From the NCBI RefSeq assembly GCF_030734285.1, contig NZ_CP132295.1, positions 248,001 through 312,000 of the forward strand: a stretch of 64,000 nt of DNA, written 5' to 3'. Positions 8,859 to 17,257 of the stretch are shown in pieces. The notes beneath the pieces were generated by a model that made no database searches, was not told the origin of the DNA, and was given only the letters and a program-made list of their open reading frames with translations. This DNA comes from Natronococcus sp. AD-5. GTDB taxonomy: Archaea; Halobacteriota; Halobacteria; Halobacteriales; Natrialbaceae. Every line of letters starts with the position of its first letter. Position 1 is the first letter of the stretch. Position numbers and translations under genes: made by a program.

Positions 8859-9515
8859 TCATTCTGCAGCCTCCGGCGCTGACACCGTCAGGGCAGCAGC
8901 GATGGACACGCCGGCGTCGAGCGGGATTCCGACCGTGGTGGCAGCCACGTCAGTTTCCCAACGTTCGTAGTCCTCACGGGTGTGAAACGCTTTCACGTAT
9001 GGGCAGACGGCCCCGTAGACGCCCTGCGCAGTTGGCCCATGGCCAGCGGGGACCTCACAATCGGCGGCCACGCCGAAGGACATGACTGCATTCGACGGCG
9101 TGACGTCGATCTCGCCCTCGGGCGACGCCTGTATCTCGATCGGGTCGTTCGTGGGCGTCTCGGTCCGTATCTCGACCGGTTCGTCGACGAGATGCGCCAA
9201 GGCGATCCCATCGTAGAAGCACCGGAAGTAGTAGGTCTCATCCTCTGTATTCGCGTAGTGCGGTGTTTCCTTCTCGACGTGGCAGAGTTCGTCGACGGCG
9301 ATCCCATCGCCTTCGACCACGTTCCGGATCGCTGAGATCATATCGTCGAACGTCTCGATTGACTCGCCGAAGAACCGACCCATGTTGTCTGCCATGGCTT
9401 CCGGGAGTCGCGCAGTTTTCACTGGCCGCTCCGCAACCCAACTGTCTGCGTTCGTCGTCTGTTTGGGTGTCTGATCGACCGCCAGATCGGCACAGTTGCA
9501 GCTTTCGTCCGACAT
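8859..9515 (-). CDS. Alkylmercury lyase (MerB)-like protein
   Basis: The 218-residue protein has a Cys-rich start (ESCNCADL) and a helical region RLPEAMADNMGRFFGESIET. Its core resembles organomercurial lyase. CFYDGIALAHLV near residue 100 places Cys and Asp three apart, like the C96/D99 pair of enterobacterial MerB, and GAVCPYVKAFHTREDYERW near 170 supplies the second key Cys region. MerB enzymes cleave carbon-mercury bonds in the cytoplasm. No MerA is present in the window, so a different substrate or a regulatory role remains possible. It is divergent from the HxlR regulator at 9592 with a 76-bp shared promoter. The frame is intact. Confidence 0.75.
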   Translation of the reverse strand: MSDESCNCADLAVDQTPKQTTNADSWVAERPVKTARLPEAMADNMGRFFGESIETFDDMISAIRNVVEGDGIAVDELCHVEKETPHYANTEDETYYFRCFYDGIALAHLVDEPVEIRTETPTNDPIEIQASPEGEIDVTPSNAVMSFGVAADCEVPAGHGPTAQGVYGAVCPYVKAFHTREDYERWETDVAATTVGIPLDAGVSIAAALTVSAPEAAE

Positions 9516-9591
9516 GCACCGTTTCCTTTAATCGCGAAGCATTAATACTGTCAAGTCCGAAGTAACGGATCAACTACGGTGTGTGAAAGCT
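9516..9591. promoter_or_regulatory. Divergent promoter between MerB-like and HxlR genes
   Basis: This 76-bp gap must hold both promoters. Its regulator-proximal part is duplicated at 8395-8443, the only sequence kept outside the start codon in the decayed copy, and so is likely functional. A TATA-like ATTAATACTG lies at 9541-9550. AAGTAACGGATCAACT is a plausible regulator site but has no strong symmetry. Confidence 0.5.
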
Positions 9592-9957
9592 ATGGCAGAA
9601 ACACCCGACACGCTCCCTGAGTCTCCAGACGTCCAGAACTCCGAGATCTCCTGCTACTGTCCATTGGGGGGTGTGATGAACCTGCTCAGTCGACAATACG
9701 CAATGCAGGTGATCTGTGTGGTTGGCGCGATCGGGCCAGCCAGATACGGAGAGATCGAAGAGACGTTCGGCGAGGTGAGCAGTTCGACGCTGTCAACCCG
9801 CCTCGACGACCTCGTCGACGCTGGGTTCCTCTCCCGAGAACAGTACGCAGAAATCCCGCCCCGTGTCGAGTATGAACTCACCGAGACGGGCAACGAACTC
9901 CGCGAAAGACTCGATCCGCTCCTTGAATGGGTAGAGGCACAGAACGATTGCATATAA
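9592..9957 (+). CDS. HxlR-family winged-helix regulator
   Basis: The 121-residue protein fits the HxlR pattern. It has an N-terminal ISCYCPLGGVMNLLSRQYAM segment and then QVICVVGAIGPARYGEIEET. The winged helix SSSTLSTRLDDLVDAGFLSR is followed by PRVEYELTETGNELRERLDP. The CYC pair near residue 20 and a Cys two residues from the C-terminus could sense thiol stress or metals. It is divergent from the MerB-like gene and probably controls it and itself. An in-frame ATG lies nine bases upstream at 9583; the ATG at 9592 is chosen because the duplicated stub at 8444 keeps the same start. The frame is intact. Confidence 0.85.
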   Translation: MAETPDTLPESPDVQNSEISCYCPLGGVMNLLSRQYAMQVICVVGAIGPARYGEIEETFGEVSSSTLSTRLDDLVDAGFLSREQYAEIPPRVEYELTETGNELRERLDPLLEWVEAQNDCI

Positions 9958-9960
9958 CTC

Positions 9961-10450
9961 CTACCGAGAGCCGTTGAACCACTTCGCGAGTCCGGCATTC
10001 GTCGTCATCTCCACAATGCCGAAGACGACGGCAGGAAGTGTGGTTGCCGTCGGGAACCCCGCCTCGACGAGCAAAGCAGCGGCAACGGCGAAACCGTGCA
10101 TTCCAATTGACAGTAACGCGGCGATCCGTTCACCCCGCGTGAAGTTCCAGCTGACGAGCCAGCTGGCAGCATAGCCAATACCGTTGAGAACGACCGCACC
10201 GGCTGCGACAAGGGCGAGGGCTCTCCCCATCGCGAACGAGCGAGGCGTTCGCCGCAGCGAGATGCCGATGACGAGAATCACCATGAGCCCCGACACCGAC
10301 GGATAAATCTCGTCGTACTGGCCGATGCGGTCCGGTCACCGATACCGGCCTGCGACACTGAGCGTCATCGGGATGGTCACCGTGATCAGTAGCCGGTCGA
10401 TGAGTTCAACACCTTTGACCGAGGTTCTGATGGCTACGAAGACGTCTCAC
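9961..10450 (-). pseudogene. BASS/ACR3-type carrier, C-terminal fragment with internal stop
   Basis: The frame reads SVKGVELIDRLLITVTIPMT, then LSVAGRYR, a TGA at 10336-10338, and PDRIGQYDEIYPSVSGLMVI. It continues LVIGISLRR, hydrophobic helices and AAALLVEAGFPTATTLPAVV before ending FGIVEMTTNAGLAKWF. This is the C-terminal half of a bile acid:sodium symporter / ACR3-like carrier. With the adjacent arsC remnant it was most likely an arsenite exporter. The N-terminal half is missing, and the TGA probably replaced a Trp codon. The fragment after the stop stays open for 111 codons but is too short to work as a carrier. Confidence 0.7.
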
Positions 10451-10658
10451 CTCGGTCAATTTCGTCGAACAACTATTCGACCCGACGGCCGAGCTCGTCC
10501 CGTTGCTCGCGTGCACCTGGTGATTCAATATCCCAAACAACGTTCTTACCGCTCCAATCGTCCGGGCGGAATTGCTCAACCGAACATCCCATCGTCACGA
10601 CGTACTGCACATCGTCGATGTCTTCAGGCGTTATCTATCGGGGCGTTCGGTCGCTGAT
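10434..10658 (-). pseudogene. Arsenate reductase / low-molecular-weight phosphatase C-terminal remnant
   Basis: The minus-strand frame reads ISDRTPR, stop, ITPEDIDDVQYVVTMGCSVE, then QFRPDDWSGKNVVWDIESPG, ARE QRDELGRRVE, stop, LFDEIDRGETSS. The DIESPG...R segment and MGCSVE are typical of ArsC-type low-molecular-weight phosphatases, which reduce arsenate to arsenite. Two TAG codons (10635-10637 and 10473-10475) interrupt it, and the N-terminal half with the catalytic CxxxxxR loop is missing. Its start is fused in frame to a glutaredoxin fragment. It is non-functional but shows that an ars operon once stood here. Confidence 0.75.
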
Positions 10659-10844
10659 ATCAACCAAGAATGGAATCTACTCCCGTCCACCCATCGTGTA
10701 GAGTTGGTCGTGGGTCTGTTCGTTCCGCACCTCGCCCGTCGCAGTGCGCGGATTGTGGATGACGTACGAGACGCCAAGCTCAGTCAACGCTTCACGGATT
10801 TTCTTCGAGTACCCACAGACTTCTGCCTGATATGGGTCGAGCAT
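10659..10844 (-). pseudogene. Glutaredoxin N-terminal fragment fused to the arsC remnant
   Basis: From an ATG at 10844 the frame reads MLDPYQAEVCGYSKKIREAL, TELGVSYVIHNPRTATGEVR and NEQTHDQLYTMGGRE. A TAG at 10677-10679 follows, then IPFLVD. The redox site is CGYSK where glutaredoxins have CPYC or CPYS, and GGRE.IPFLVD is the conserved glutaredoxin strand. Directly after LVD the ArsC reading frame starts (ISDRTP). The join keeps frame, so a deletion brought two neighbouring genes together at VD. The TAG probably replaced CAG. Confidence 0.7.
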
Positions 10845-10858
10845 GGACGCTGAAAGGA

Positions 10859-11096
10859 CTAGGCTTCCGCTGGGAGCCGGTCGTCGATTGCGTCCACGAT
10901 GAGCTCCAGGTCAATGTCAGCACCGTAGACCTCTTTATCCCAGATGGTCTCGCCATCGGCGGTCACAATGAAGACGCCGCCGTGGTCGGGGATGAGGGCG
11001 ACGCCGTCCAAATTCGTTCAAGAGCCGAGTCTGCGTTTCAATGGCGGGGTCGAGCAATCCACAAGGCACGCAGTATTCGATTTCGACTAAGGTCAT
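10859..11096 (-). pseudogene. SelT/SelW/SelH (Rdx)-like protein, frameshifted
   Basis: The start reads MTLVEIEYCVPCGLLDPAIE, with the CxxC redox motif of Rdx-type thioredoxin-fold proteins, and goes on to TQTRLLNEFG. A shift of reading frame near 11000 is needed to continue as GVALIPDHGGVFIVTADGET, IWDKEVYGADIDLELIV and DAIDDRLPAEA. With the frameshift repaired, the product would be a full-length protein of roughly 80 residues. These proteins are presumed thiol oxidoreductases. The location beside arsC and glutaredoxin remnants suggests a lost thiol/metal stress operon. Confidence 0.65.
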
Positions 11097-11181
11097 GCCT
11101 ACTTCTCTCTCGAGCAGATATCGCCGTAAAGCTAAGACAAGGGTATCCTGACCAAGTGAGCGTGGCCTAATCCTCAATTCA

Positions 11182-11649
11182 TCAGTCGGCTGTTGTCGGT
11201 GACTCTCCGCTCGTCGACGGCATGTCGCGATCCATCGACCAGCCGAGAACGCCACCATAGACGAGGTGCAGGACGAGCGTAGCAACCGCGATCTGCGGCG
11301 TGATTGCGGTACCGAACAGTCCCCAATCGAGGAACGGCAGGAACGTGACCTGCATTATAACCCAGAGGCCGACGCCGAGGCTAATCCCCTTTCGGAGCGT
11401 CACGGGGCGAGCAATTCGTGCCAAGATAGCGCCGAACAGCCCACCGTAGCCGAGATGGAGGCCAACCGCGAGTGCCATCAGTATCGGCTTCGGAGCGCCA
11501 CTGCCGACGAGGTGAGCGACGACCACCTTTGGAATCGGCTGCGGCATCGGTGACATCCCCGACACCAGTGCCAAGAGCATGAGGATGGACATCGCAATCG
11601 TCGCGACGACACCATACCCAAATCCCGCTTTCAATCGTTGCTGTGTCAC
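11182..11649 (-). CDS. Small integral membrane protein (DUF6789-like)
   Basis: The roughly 155-residue product has four hydrophobic segments: GYGVVATIAMSILMLLALV, PILMALAVGLHLGYGGLFGA, ISLGVGLWVIMQVTFLPF and QIAVATLVLHLVYGGVLGW. The two HLxYGGxxG motifs look like an internal duplication. It resembles haloarchaeal DUF6789-type membrane proteins of unknown role. The open frame extends to a TTG at 11670, but the GTG at 11649 followed by TQQRLKAG is a more typical start. The DoxX gene lies 85 bp upstream on the same strand, so the two may be co-transcribed. Confidence 0.65.
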   Translation of the reverse strand: MTQQRLKAGFGYGVVATIAMSILMLLALVSGMSPMPQPIPKVVVAHLVGSGAPKPILMALAVGLHLGYGGLFGAILARIARPVTLRKGISLGVGLWVIMQVTFLPFLDWGLFGTAITPQIAVATLVLHLVYGGVLGWSMDRDMPSTSGESPTTAD

Positions 11650-11733
11650 ACCCCAAGAGACTGTGAGCAACCAAATAAGGCTAAGACAAGGTCGAACTGA
11701 CGGAGTTACCGATCCAGACCGAGTGAGTGCTAC

Positions 11734-12141
11734 CTAACCGGGTCGGCGAGCAACGAGGTGCCAGACGGCGTCGAAATTAGTCTCCAAGACAAGTAACCCC
11801 ACCGCTCCGAGGAGGACGCTGAGATTCTTCCAATCCGGCCCAACGTAGAGTATCGCGACGAGCATCACCGGAATGAGCGACACAGCCGCAAGTCGCTCAC
11901 CAACACCGACGAGGAGCAGTACGACAGCTCCCACTTCGATGAGCCCAGCGATGATGACCATCACCGCGGGCGCGGGCATGCCGATCGCATTGAAGAACGA
12001 GACCGAACTCCCATAGGTGACGACCTTACTGAGGGCCGGTTTGGCGACGAGAGCGACGAGTATGAGCCGGAGCCCGGTGTGTACCCACTCCGGAACAGAC
12101 TGACGTACTGACTCGATACGATCGACACATGCATTTCCCAT
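11734..12141 (-). CDS. DoxX-family membrane protein
   Basis: The 135-residue product has the DoxX pattern of four membrane helices. The first region reads LRLILVALVAKPALSKVVTY, the second GMPAPAVMVIIAGLIEVGAV, then VVLLLVGVGERLAAVSLIPV, and the last segment holds LGAVGLLVLETNFDAVWHL. DoxX proteins sit in the cytoplasmic membrane and in some organisms support thiol and oxidative stress defence. The gene is divergent from the HxlR regulator at 12295, a pairing also seen in the decayed copy at 8496. It probably responds to that regulator. The frame is intact. Confidence 0.78.
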   Translation of the reverse strand: MGNACVDRIESVRQSVPEWVHTGLRLILVALVAKPALSKVVTYGSSVSFFNAIGMPAPAVMVIIAGLIEVGAVVLLLVGVGERLAAVSLIPVMLVAILYVGPDWKNLSVLLGAVGLLVLETNFDAVWHLVARRPG

Positions 12142-12294
12142 GGTGAGCAGTGTCCGAGGGCGCGAATAAGCGTCAGCGAAGCTCGCACTGAGGAGGTACT
12201 GTATCCTGACTGGCTTAGGAATGCCTATCCTCTTTAGGAAGATGATTTAGTAGCGTTATAGTAATAGGTCCGCCTCCAGTACCCTTAGAGACGA

Positions 12295-12663
12295 ATGAGC
12301 AGAGCGATCGAGGAAGAAGAGTGCGTTGCGTCGTGGTGTGCCGCCGACGACTGGTGTACGGTGACGTGTACAGCTTACCTCATCGGGAAGAAATGGCATC
12401 CGGTCATCGTTCACCGATTACTCGAACACGGCCCACTTGGATTCAATGCGCTCAAAGACGAGATCGAGTCGATCTCCAGCACCGTCCTCTCGAACAGTCT
12501 CGAAGATCTGGAAGACAACGATCTCGTGAATCGAGCGATCGTGAGCGAGAAACCGTTCCGGGTCGAGTACTCTCTGACCGAACAGGGTACGTCGCTCGAA
12601 CCCGTGATCAGAGCGATGGACGCCTGGGGCGAGGAGTATCTCCAAGAGACGTCTTGTAGCTGA
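12295..12663 (+). CDS. HxlR-family regulator with Cys-rich N-terminus
   Basis: The 122-residue protein has the HxlR winged helix: GKKWHPVIVHRLLEHGPLGF, NALKDEIESISSTVLSNSLE, DLEDNDLVNR and RVEYSLTEQGTSLEPVIRAM. Before it lie four Cys within residues 10-24 (CVASWCAADDWCTVTC), and the protein ends ETSCS. Such clustered Cys suggest redox or metal sensing. The gene is divergent from the DoxX gene. Two direct copies of TTAGGAA(t)G lie in the promoter at about 12210-12243, possible operator half sites. The frame is intact and full length. Confidence 0.82.
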   Translation: MSRAIEEEECVASWCAADDWCTVTCTAYLIGKKWHPVIVHRLLEHGPLGFNALKDEIESISSTVLSNSLEDLEDNDLVNRAIVSEKPFRVEYSLTEQGTSLEPVIRAMDAWGEEYLQETSCS

Positions 12664-12754
12664 GATCGATCTCCTCGTGCCGGGTTCGGTGTAGGTCTGT
12701 GCTCGACGATTCGGGCGACCGCATAGTGGGATTTGTTGCCCCCCGGGAGGTACG

Positions 12755-12776
12755 GGAATGCTCGAACGAGCATTCC
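12755..12776. terminator. Stem-loop downstream of the HxlR gene
   Basis: A perfect 10-bp inverted repeat, GGAATGCTCG-AA-CGAGCATTCC, lies about 90 bp after the HxlR stop codon. No T-run follows. It could be a transcript end structure or an element end; the class is uncertain. Confidence 0.35.
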
Positions 12777-12864
12777 TCAAACAGAACGATGAGTGGAATC
12801 GCCGACTCGCACTCGCTTGAACGGCCACGCGCCTCGGATGACGCTGTTCAGAGGTGGGAGGAGG

Positions 12865-13330
12865 TCAAACCGGCTTGATGTTCTGATCCATCCGAAACAC
12901 GCTTTCCGGATCGTATCCGGTCTTCAGTTCGACCAGCCGCTCGTGAATCTCGGTACCGTGACCGGCCCGCGCCAACTCCTCACCCTCTTCGCCGAAACCG
13001 GAGAAATTTAAGTACAATCCGCCGTCCGAGAATCGATGCAACTCCTCCCAGACTTCACGGGTCCACGCGATGTTCTCCTCGGTCTTGTCGGGGTCCGCTC
13101 AGGTCGAATCTATGCTTACCAGGTAGGTCGTTTCCAGCGGGCCGTACGCCGTTTCGGTCGCCCCGACTCGATTCATCGCACCATCGAGATACCAGATCGG
13201 CGTCAGCGTTTTCGGGGAGAGTCGATCCTCGGCGATAGCAACGAGTGCATCGATGACATCGGCATCCGGTCGGTCGAGATCGAGTGATTTCCAGTAGTAG
13301 CACAACCCCCCTCGGGGAAGAACGGATCTC
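12865..13330 (-). pseudogene. FAD-linked oxidase (berberine-bridge type), C-terminal fragment
   Basis: The frame reads GLCYYWKSLDLDRPDADVID, ALVAIAEDRLSPKTLTPIWY, LDGAMNRVGATETAYGP and TYLVSIDST, then TGA at 13099-13101. It continues ADPDKTEENIAWTREVWEEL and ends YDPESVFRMDQNIKPV. The tail YDPxxxFRxxQNIxP is the mark of the BBE domain that closes FAD-linked oxidases. The N-terminal FAD-binding half is missing, replaced by a TnpB fragment near 13330. The TGA could come from CGA or TGG. It is non-functional. Confidence 0.72.
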
Positions 13331-13334
13331 ACCG

Positions 13335-13575
13335 ATCGCGGGGAGCACGTCTGGCGGCTTGATTCCGGTCACAGCCTGCCGGCGCTCGTCGGAGACACCG
13401 TCGTTACCGCGTCGGAGCGTCCCGCTCCTACCTGTTAATCCCGCGGAAAGAATGTTCCACGCCGCGTTCCAGTCCCGGTCCCCCGTGAGGCCGCACGACG
13501 AGCACGAGTGTTCGCGAACCCACAGCGGCTTGGCTGTCGAGACACCACACGCTGCAAGCAACTTCTGACCAAGAT
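13335..13575 (-). pseudogene. C-terminal fragment of TnpB
   Basis: The frame reads RYLGQKLLAACGVSTAKPLW, VREHSCSSCGLTGDRDWNAA and WNILSAGLTGR. The CSSCG then RDxNAAWNIL pattern is the zinc-ribbon and last catalytic-Asp region of TnpB (IS200/IS605 family). Only the C-terminal end is present and it lacks the second Cys pair order of a full copy. It is joined to the FAD oxidase fragment on one side and to a piece of the dispersed repeat (about 13585-13612) on the other. A second TnpB fragment, from the N-terminal end, lies at 7881-8034. Confidence 0.65.
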
Positions 13576-13584
13576 ATCGATTCA

Positions 13585-13612
13585 CTGTCGAAAAGAGCGT
13601 GCTGAATAGAGA
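13585..13612 (+). repeat. Partial copy of the dispersed repeat
   Basis: GAGCGTGCTGAATAGAGAGC matches the right part of copy A (GCGTGCTGAATAGAAAGG). It abuts the TnpB fragment. Only about 25 bp are shared, so the assignment is tentative. Confidence 0.4.
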
Positions 13613-13813
13613 GCATACGTTTAGCACGACGGCTTCATTGTCTCAGGCTGAAATCGATGAACCATCGGCCCACTACACGTACGAACCTAGCACGCGTTCA
13701 TCTATCAGCTATCAGTGATATTGATAGATCCGTACCGAATACAAGGCGCGTATCGATCAAGCCATCGAACAGAACCGATGAATCCCTTATTATCAAGGAC
13801 TCTCGCCCAGTGA

Positions 13814-14703
13814 CTACCCCGCTCTGTTCACGAGGAACACACCCGAAACGAGAAGTACACCCCCACCGACGATGCTGATACCGGTGCTCTCTCCGAGGAG
13901 GACGGACCCGAGCACAATTCCCACAACAGGTTGAGCAAAGAAGTACACGGCGACCGTACTTGCATCTGCGTACTCCATCCCCTTGTACCAGCAATACCAC
14001 GCTGCCGCAGTACTCAGAGGTCCGAGATAGAAAACCGCACCGATAACCGGGAGCGTTACCGAAACCGCATCAATGGCGGACGGACGTCTGTACAGTTCGA
14101 CCGGAACCAGCGCTCCGAACAACGGAACCGACAGTACGGTCGCGTATGTGGCTGTTTCGAGTGCGGAGTACCGTTCAATGAGCGGCTTCCCGAACGCGGA
14201 GAAGGCGGCGAAACTGAACGCTGAAAACAACAGGAGTCCGACTCCGAGGGGGTTTCCGTTCGTGAGCGTACTCACGTCGTACTGGCCCAAGAGTACGACG
14301 AGCGTCCGACAAACGCGAGACCTGTCCCAACCACCTTACCCCGTGTGAGGTGTTCCCCGAGCGTGGTCACTTCGAGTACAACCATGAATACAGGAGTCAA
14401 GACGGTGAGCAACGATCCCTGACTCGCGTTTGTCAGATCAGTCCCGACGAACTGCGTCGTGAGCGCTACCGTGAGCCAGATCGCCAGCGTAACAAATCGC
14501 CGCCACTCCCGACGAGAGAACGAACGGGTCGGTGTCGTCACACGAACGCCCACATAGAGTACACTCGCACCGATTACGATTCGAAGGAACGCTAACGTGA
14601 GCGGTGGAATCTCACTAAACCCCCACTTGCTGACGACGTACATTCCACCCCACAGCGCCGCAGCGAGAAGGGGGGCAGTCGCCAAAATTCGGTCGCGGTC
14701 CAT
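13814..14703 (-). pseudogene. EamA/DMT-family transporter with one frameshift
   Basis: Two adjacent frames together give a complete ten-helix EamA-type drug/metabolite transporter of about 297 residues. The first frame runs from MDRDRILATAPLLAAALWGG to GKVVGTGLAFVG. The second continues VVLLGQYDVSTLTNGNPLGV and ends VVGIVLGSVLLGESTGISIV plus GGGVLLVSGVFLVNRAG. The break lies near 14295-14305, where one base appears to be missing. All helices and the two EamA repeats are otherwise present. The gene is either recently inactivated or misread at one base. Substrates of this family include amino acids and nucleotide precursors. Confidence 0.78.
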
Positions 14704-14750
14704 CGAGTGAATATGGGTTCTCGGGAACCGAGAGTACGCAGGTTCGTATC

Positions 14751-15478
14751 CTAACGTGGATCGCTACCGCCGAGCCCGTCACCCGATTCCTGAAGGGTGG
14801 TGACCGTGGCTCCGAGGAGTTTGCGTTCGGCTCGGCGAAGCGTCTTCGAGATCGCGGCATCCGAGACACCACACCGCTCACTGAGAGATGCCAGCGTTTC
14901 CTCTCGTGGTGTTTCGTAGTATCCGTACTCGAACGCGGTGGAGAGCGCTTGACGTTCAATCTCCGTCAGTCGCTCGCACGCGGTAAGGAATGCGGAGGCT
15001 GCATCGAAGTGCTGGTACACGTTTGGCTCGGCAGGAGTATCGCGAGAGGCGCGTTCGACGACCGTGAACTCTTCACGATGGTCGAGCTTGGATAATGCGT
15101 CGTCGATGGCGAGGGGTCGGTAAATCCGAGATGCCAGCGCTCTCGGCCTCGACAGTTAGTGAAAGGGCCAACTACGGCTCCACCGTGAGCGGTGATCGTA
15201 TCGATTGCATCCGTCTCATCGAACTGTACTTGGAGCGTCGCGTGTGAATCGTGTTTTCGTTTCAGCCCGAAATGCTCCATCGCCTCGGTATCCCTGAGCG
15301 CCCGAATACCAGCCTCTAACTCGGACTGATCATCCGATGAGAACTCAACCCAAAGTTCCCACTGTTGGAATTCTGGCGAGTAGTTCCAGTATGGTGTGGT
15401 AAATGTCACTTCGTGGTCGGCAGATGCTCGTGCTAGCGGGCAGTCGTCCTGCCAGAGATCGAGCGTAACACGATACAT
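14751..15478 (-). pseudogene. Bat-type HTH regulator with one frameshift
   Basis: The N-terminal part reads MYRVTLDLWQDDCPLARASA, then VTFTTPYWNYSPEFQQWELW and HGGAVVGPFTNCRGRERWHL. After a shift near 15110 the other frame gives DDALSKLDHREEFTVVERAS, and then the HTH: YQHFDAASAFLTACERLTEI, ERQALSTAFEYGYYETPREE, LASLSERCGVSDAAISKTLR. That C-terminal block is the HTH_10 domain of haloarchaeal Bat-like regulators. It ends 48 bp upstream of the EamA gene on the same strand and probably regulated it. Both members of the pair carry a single frameshift. Confidence 0.75.
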
Positions 15479-15817
15479 ACCGGAACTTGACACGGGCACA
15501 TATTAAATAATTTTAAAGAGGCTTTCGAGAAGACTCCATTTCACACCATCCGCATCCTCAAGTCCGGGCACCATAGCAGGTCACCATGCTGAATACAACC
15601 TGTGTATCCAGTACACTGTTTTGACAATTTTCGGAGAGAGATTGCTGCTCCGTTATCTACCCGACCTGTCTATAACGATCGTTCCTCTTGAATATAATCA
15701 TTCCTGAGAGGAACAGTTGTTACACAGACGCTTATTGTTCGCTTTCGATTTCGACAAACGATTTGCTTCTCCAGTTACCCAACATTGTCAAGTTCCCCAG
15801 TAGCAAGATTTCCTATA
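15479..15817. other. Intergenic stretch
   Basis: No gene is visible. CCATGCTGAATACAACCT at about 15582-15599 matches the inverted right end of the dispersed repeat (copy A). The rest shows no structure I can support. Confidence 0.45.
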
Positions 15818-15858
15818 AGACACCGAAATAACCAAGTTATTATCGCAGTAATTATTAT
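15818..15858 (+). promoter_or_regulatory. ATPase promoter repeat with inverted repeat
   Basis: It lies directly before the ATG at 15866 and recurs at 998-1038. It contains the perfect inverted repeat ATAAC-CAA-GTTAT, then TTATTATCG and AGTAATTATTATG, which form a short direct repeat and a TATA-like region. Its conservation at two sites suggests a promoter with an operator, possibly for self-regulation by the downstream product. Confidence 0.55.
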
Positions 15859-15865
15859 GTAACTT

Positions 15866-17257
15866 ATGACCTTCTATGATCGGGATGACGAGCTCACCGC
15901 GCTAAACACCGCCTTCACGTCGCCTGGCCATGCGTTCTATGTTGTTTACGGACGACGTCGCGTCGGGAAAACCGAGCTACTCAAAGAGTTCTGCTCCGAG
16001 CACGACCACATATACTTCCTCGCAGCGCAGGAAGCTGAACACCGCCAGCGAGAGAAACTCGTCGAACAAGTCGCTGAAGCCTTCGACGATCGTGTTCCAC
16101 GAATTGATGGGCGGGATAATGCCTTCGAATATCTTGGCGAGAAGCTTGCGACAGAGAACGTCGTAGTGGTCATCGACGAATTCCCCTACCTAATCGAAGA
16201 GAACGATTCGCTACCGTCCTATCTACAGTCGTTTGTCGACGAATAATTCCAGCACACAGACTCGATGCCCGTTCTCTGCGGCTCGGGCGTGAGTACCATG
16301 GAGTCTGAGGTACTCGGTCATGAAAGCCCATTATACGGCCGACGAACGGGGCAGCTCGACCTTCGACCGTTCTCGTTCCAACAGGCCAGGGAAGTCATTA
16401 AGTACGACATCATCGACTCGATTCGGTCGTACTCAGTCACCGGTAAAACACCGCTGTATCTCGCGCTCTTTGACTACGAGCAATCGCTAGCTGAGAACGT
16501 TCAGTCGCAAGTCCTTTCACCGACAGCCGTCCTCTACAACGAACCGGAGTTTCTCTTGCGGATTAAACTACGAAACCCCGCCCGATATATGAGTATCCTC
16601 GAAGCAGTCGCGCTTGGTCACACGACGCCGAATGAGATTTCGGGTGCGACGGGGATCGATTCGGGGCCGCTCTCGAAGTACCTTCAGACACTCCGACGAC
16701 TCCGACTTATCGATCGAGAGATCCCGGTGAGGGCGTCGGCCAAGAAGTCCAAACGATCACGATACCGCGTCGCTGACGAGTTTCTCCGATTCTGGTTCCA
16801 ATACGTCGAGCCAAATCGGTCGAGTATCGAAGAAGCACCGACAACCGTCTTTGACGGTACGATCGAACCTGATCTTCCGACGCATGTCGCGACGACGTTC
16901 GAGGATGTCTGTCCCGAGGTAGTCTGGGAGAGTATCCGGCGCGGCGATTTTAAGCCATACTCGGAAGTTGGACGATGGTGTTACGGTGAAGACGAGATCG
17001 ACATCGTCGGTCTCGCACCTGACGATGATCGTATCCTCCTCGCCGAGTGTAAATGGACGACCGATCCGGTCGGGTACGCACTCGTCGACGATCTTCAGGC
17101 CAAAGCGGAGAACGTTCGATGGGGCTCTGGGAATCGAAACGAACAGTTTGCTCTCTTCTCAAAGAGCGGATTCGTCGACGGACTCGAAGATGATCTTGAC
17201 GGTAATTGGGCACTCTTCGATATAGATGATCTCCGCGCACTCTTTCTGAGTAACTGA
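15866..17257 (+). pseudogene. Archaeal AAA-type ATPase (DUF234) with one in-frame stop
   Basis: One frame stays open for 463 codons apart from a TAA at 16244-16246. The first part has a Walker A motif YGRRRVGKTELLKEF near residue 30 and a Walker B strand VVVVIDEFPYLIE near 100. After the stop come CGSGVSTMESEVLGHESPLY (sensor and arm regions), a winged helix TTPNEISGATGIDSGPLSKY and then RYRVADEFLRFWFQYVEPN. The C-terminal domain contains EIDIVGL...ILLAECKWT, a PD-(D/E)xK nuclease-like signature of DUF234. The stop falls where relatives have Gln (DEQLQ), so CAA to TAA would explain it. Nothing else is damaged. These ATPases are multi-copy and of unclear role in archaea. Confidence 0.8.

Noticed and set aside
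15866-17257. Two separate genes, a short ATPase and a DUF234 protein
   Set aside because: Both parts are in one frame separated by a single TAA and six codons, and together they match the full family length.
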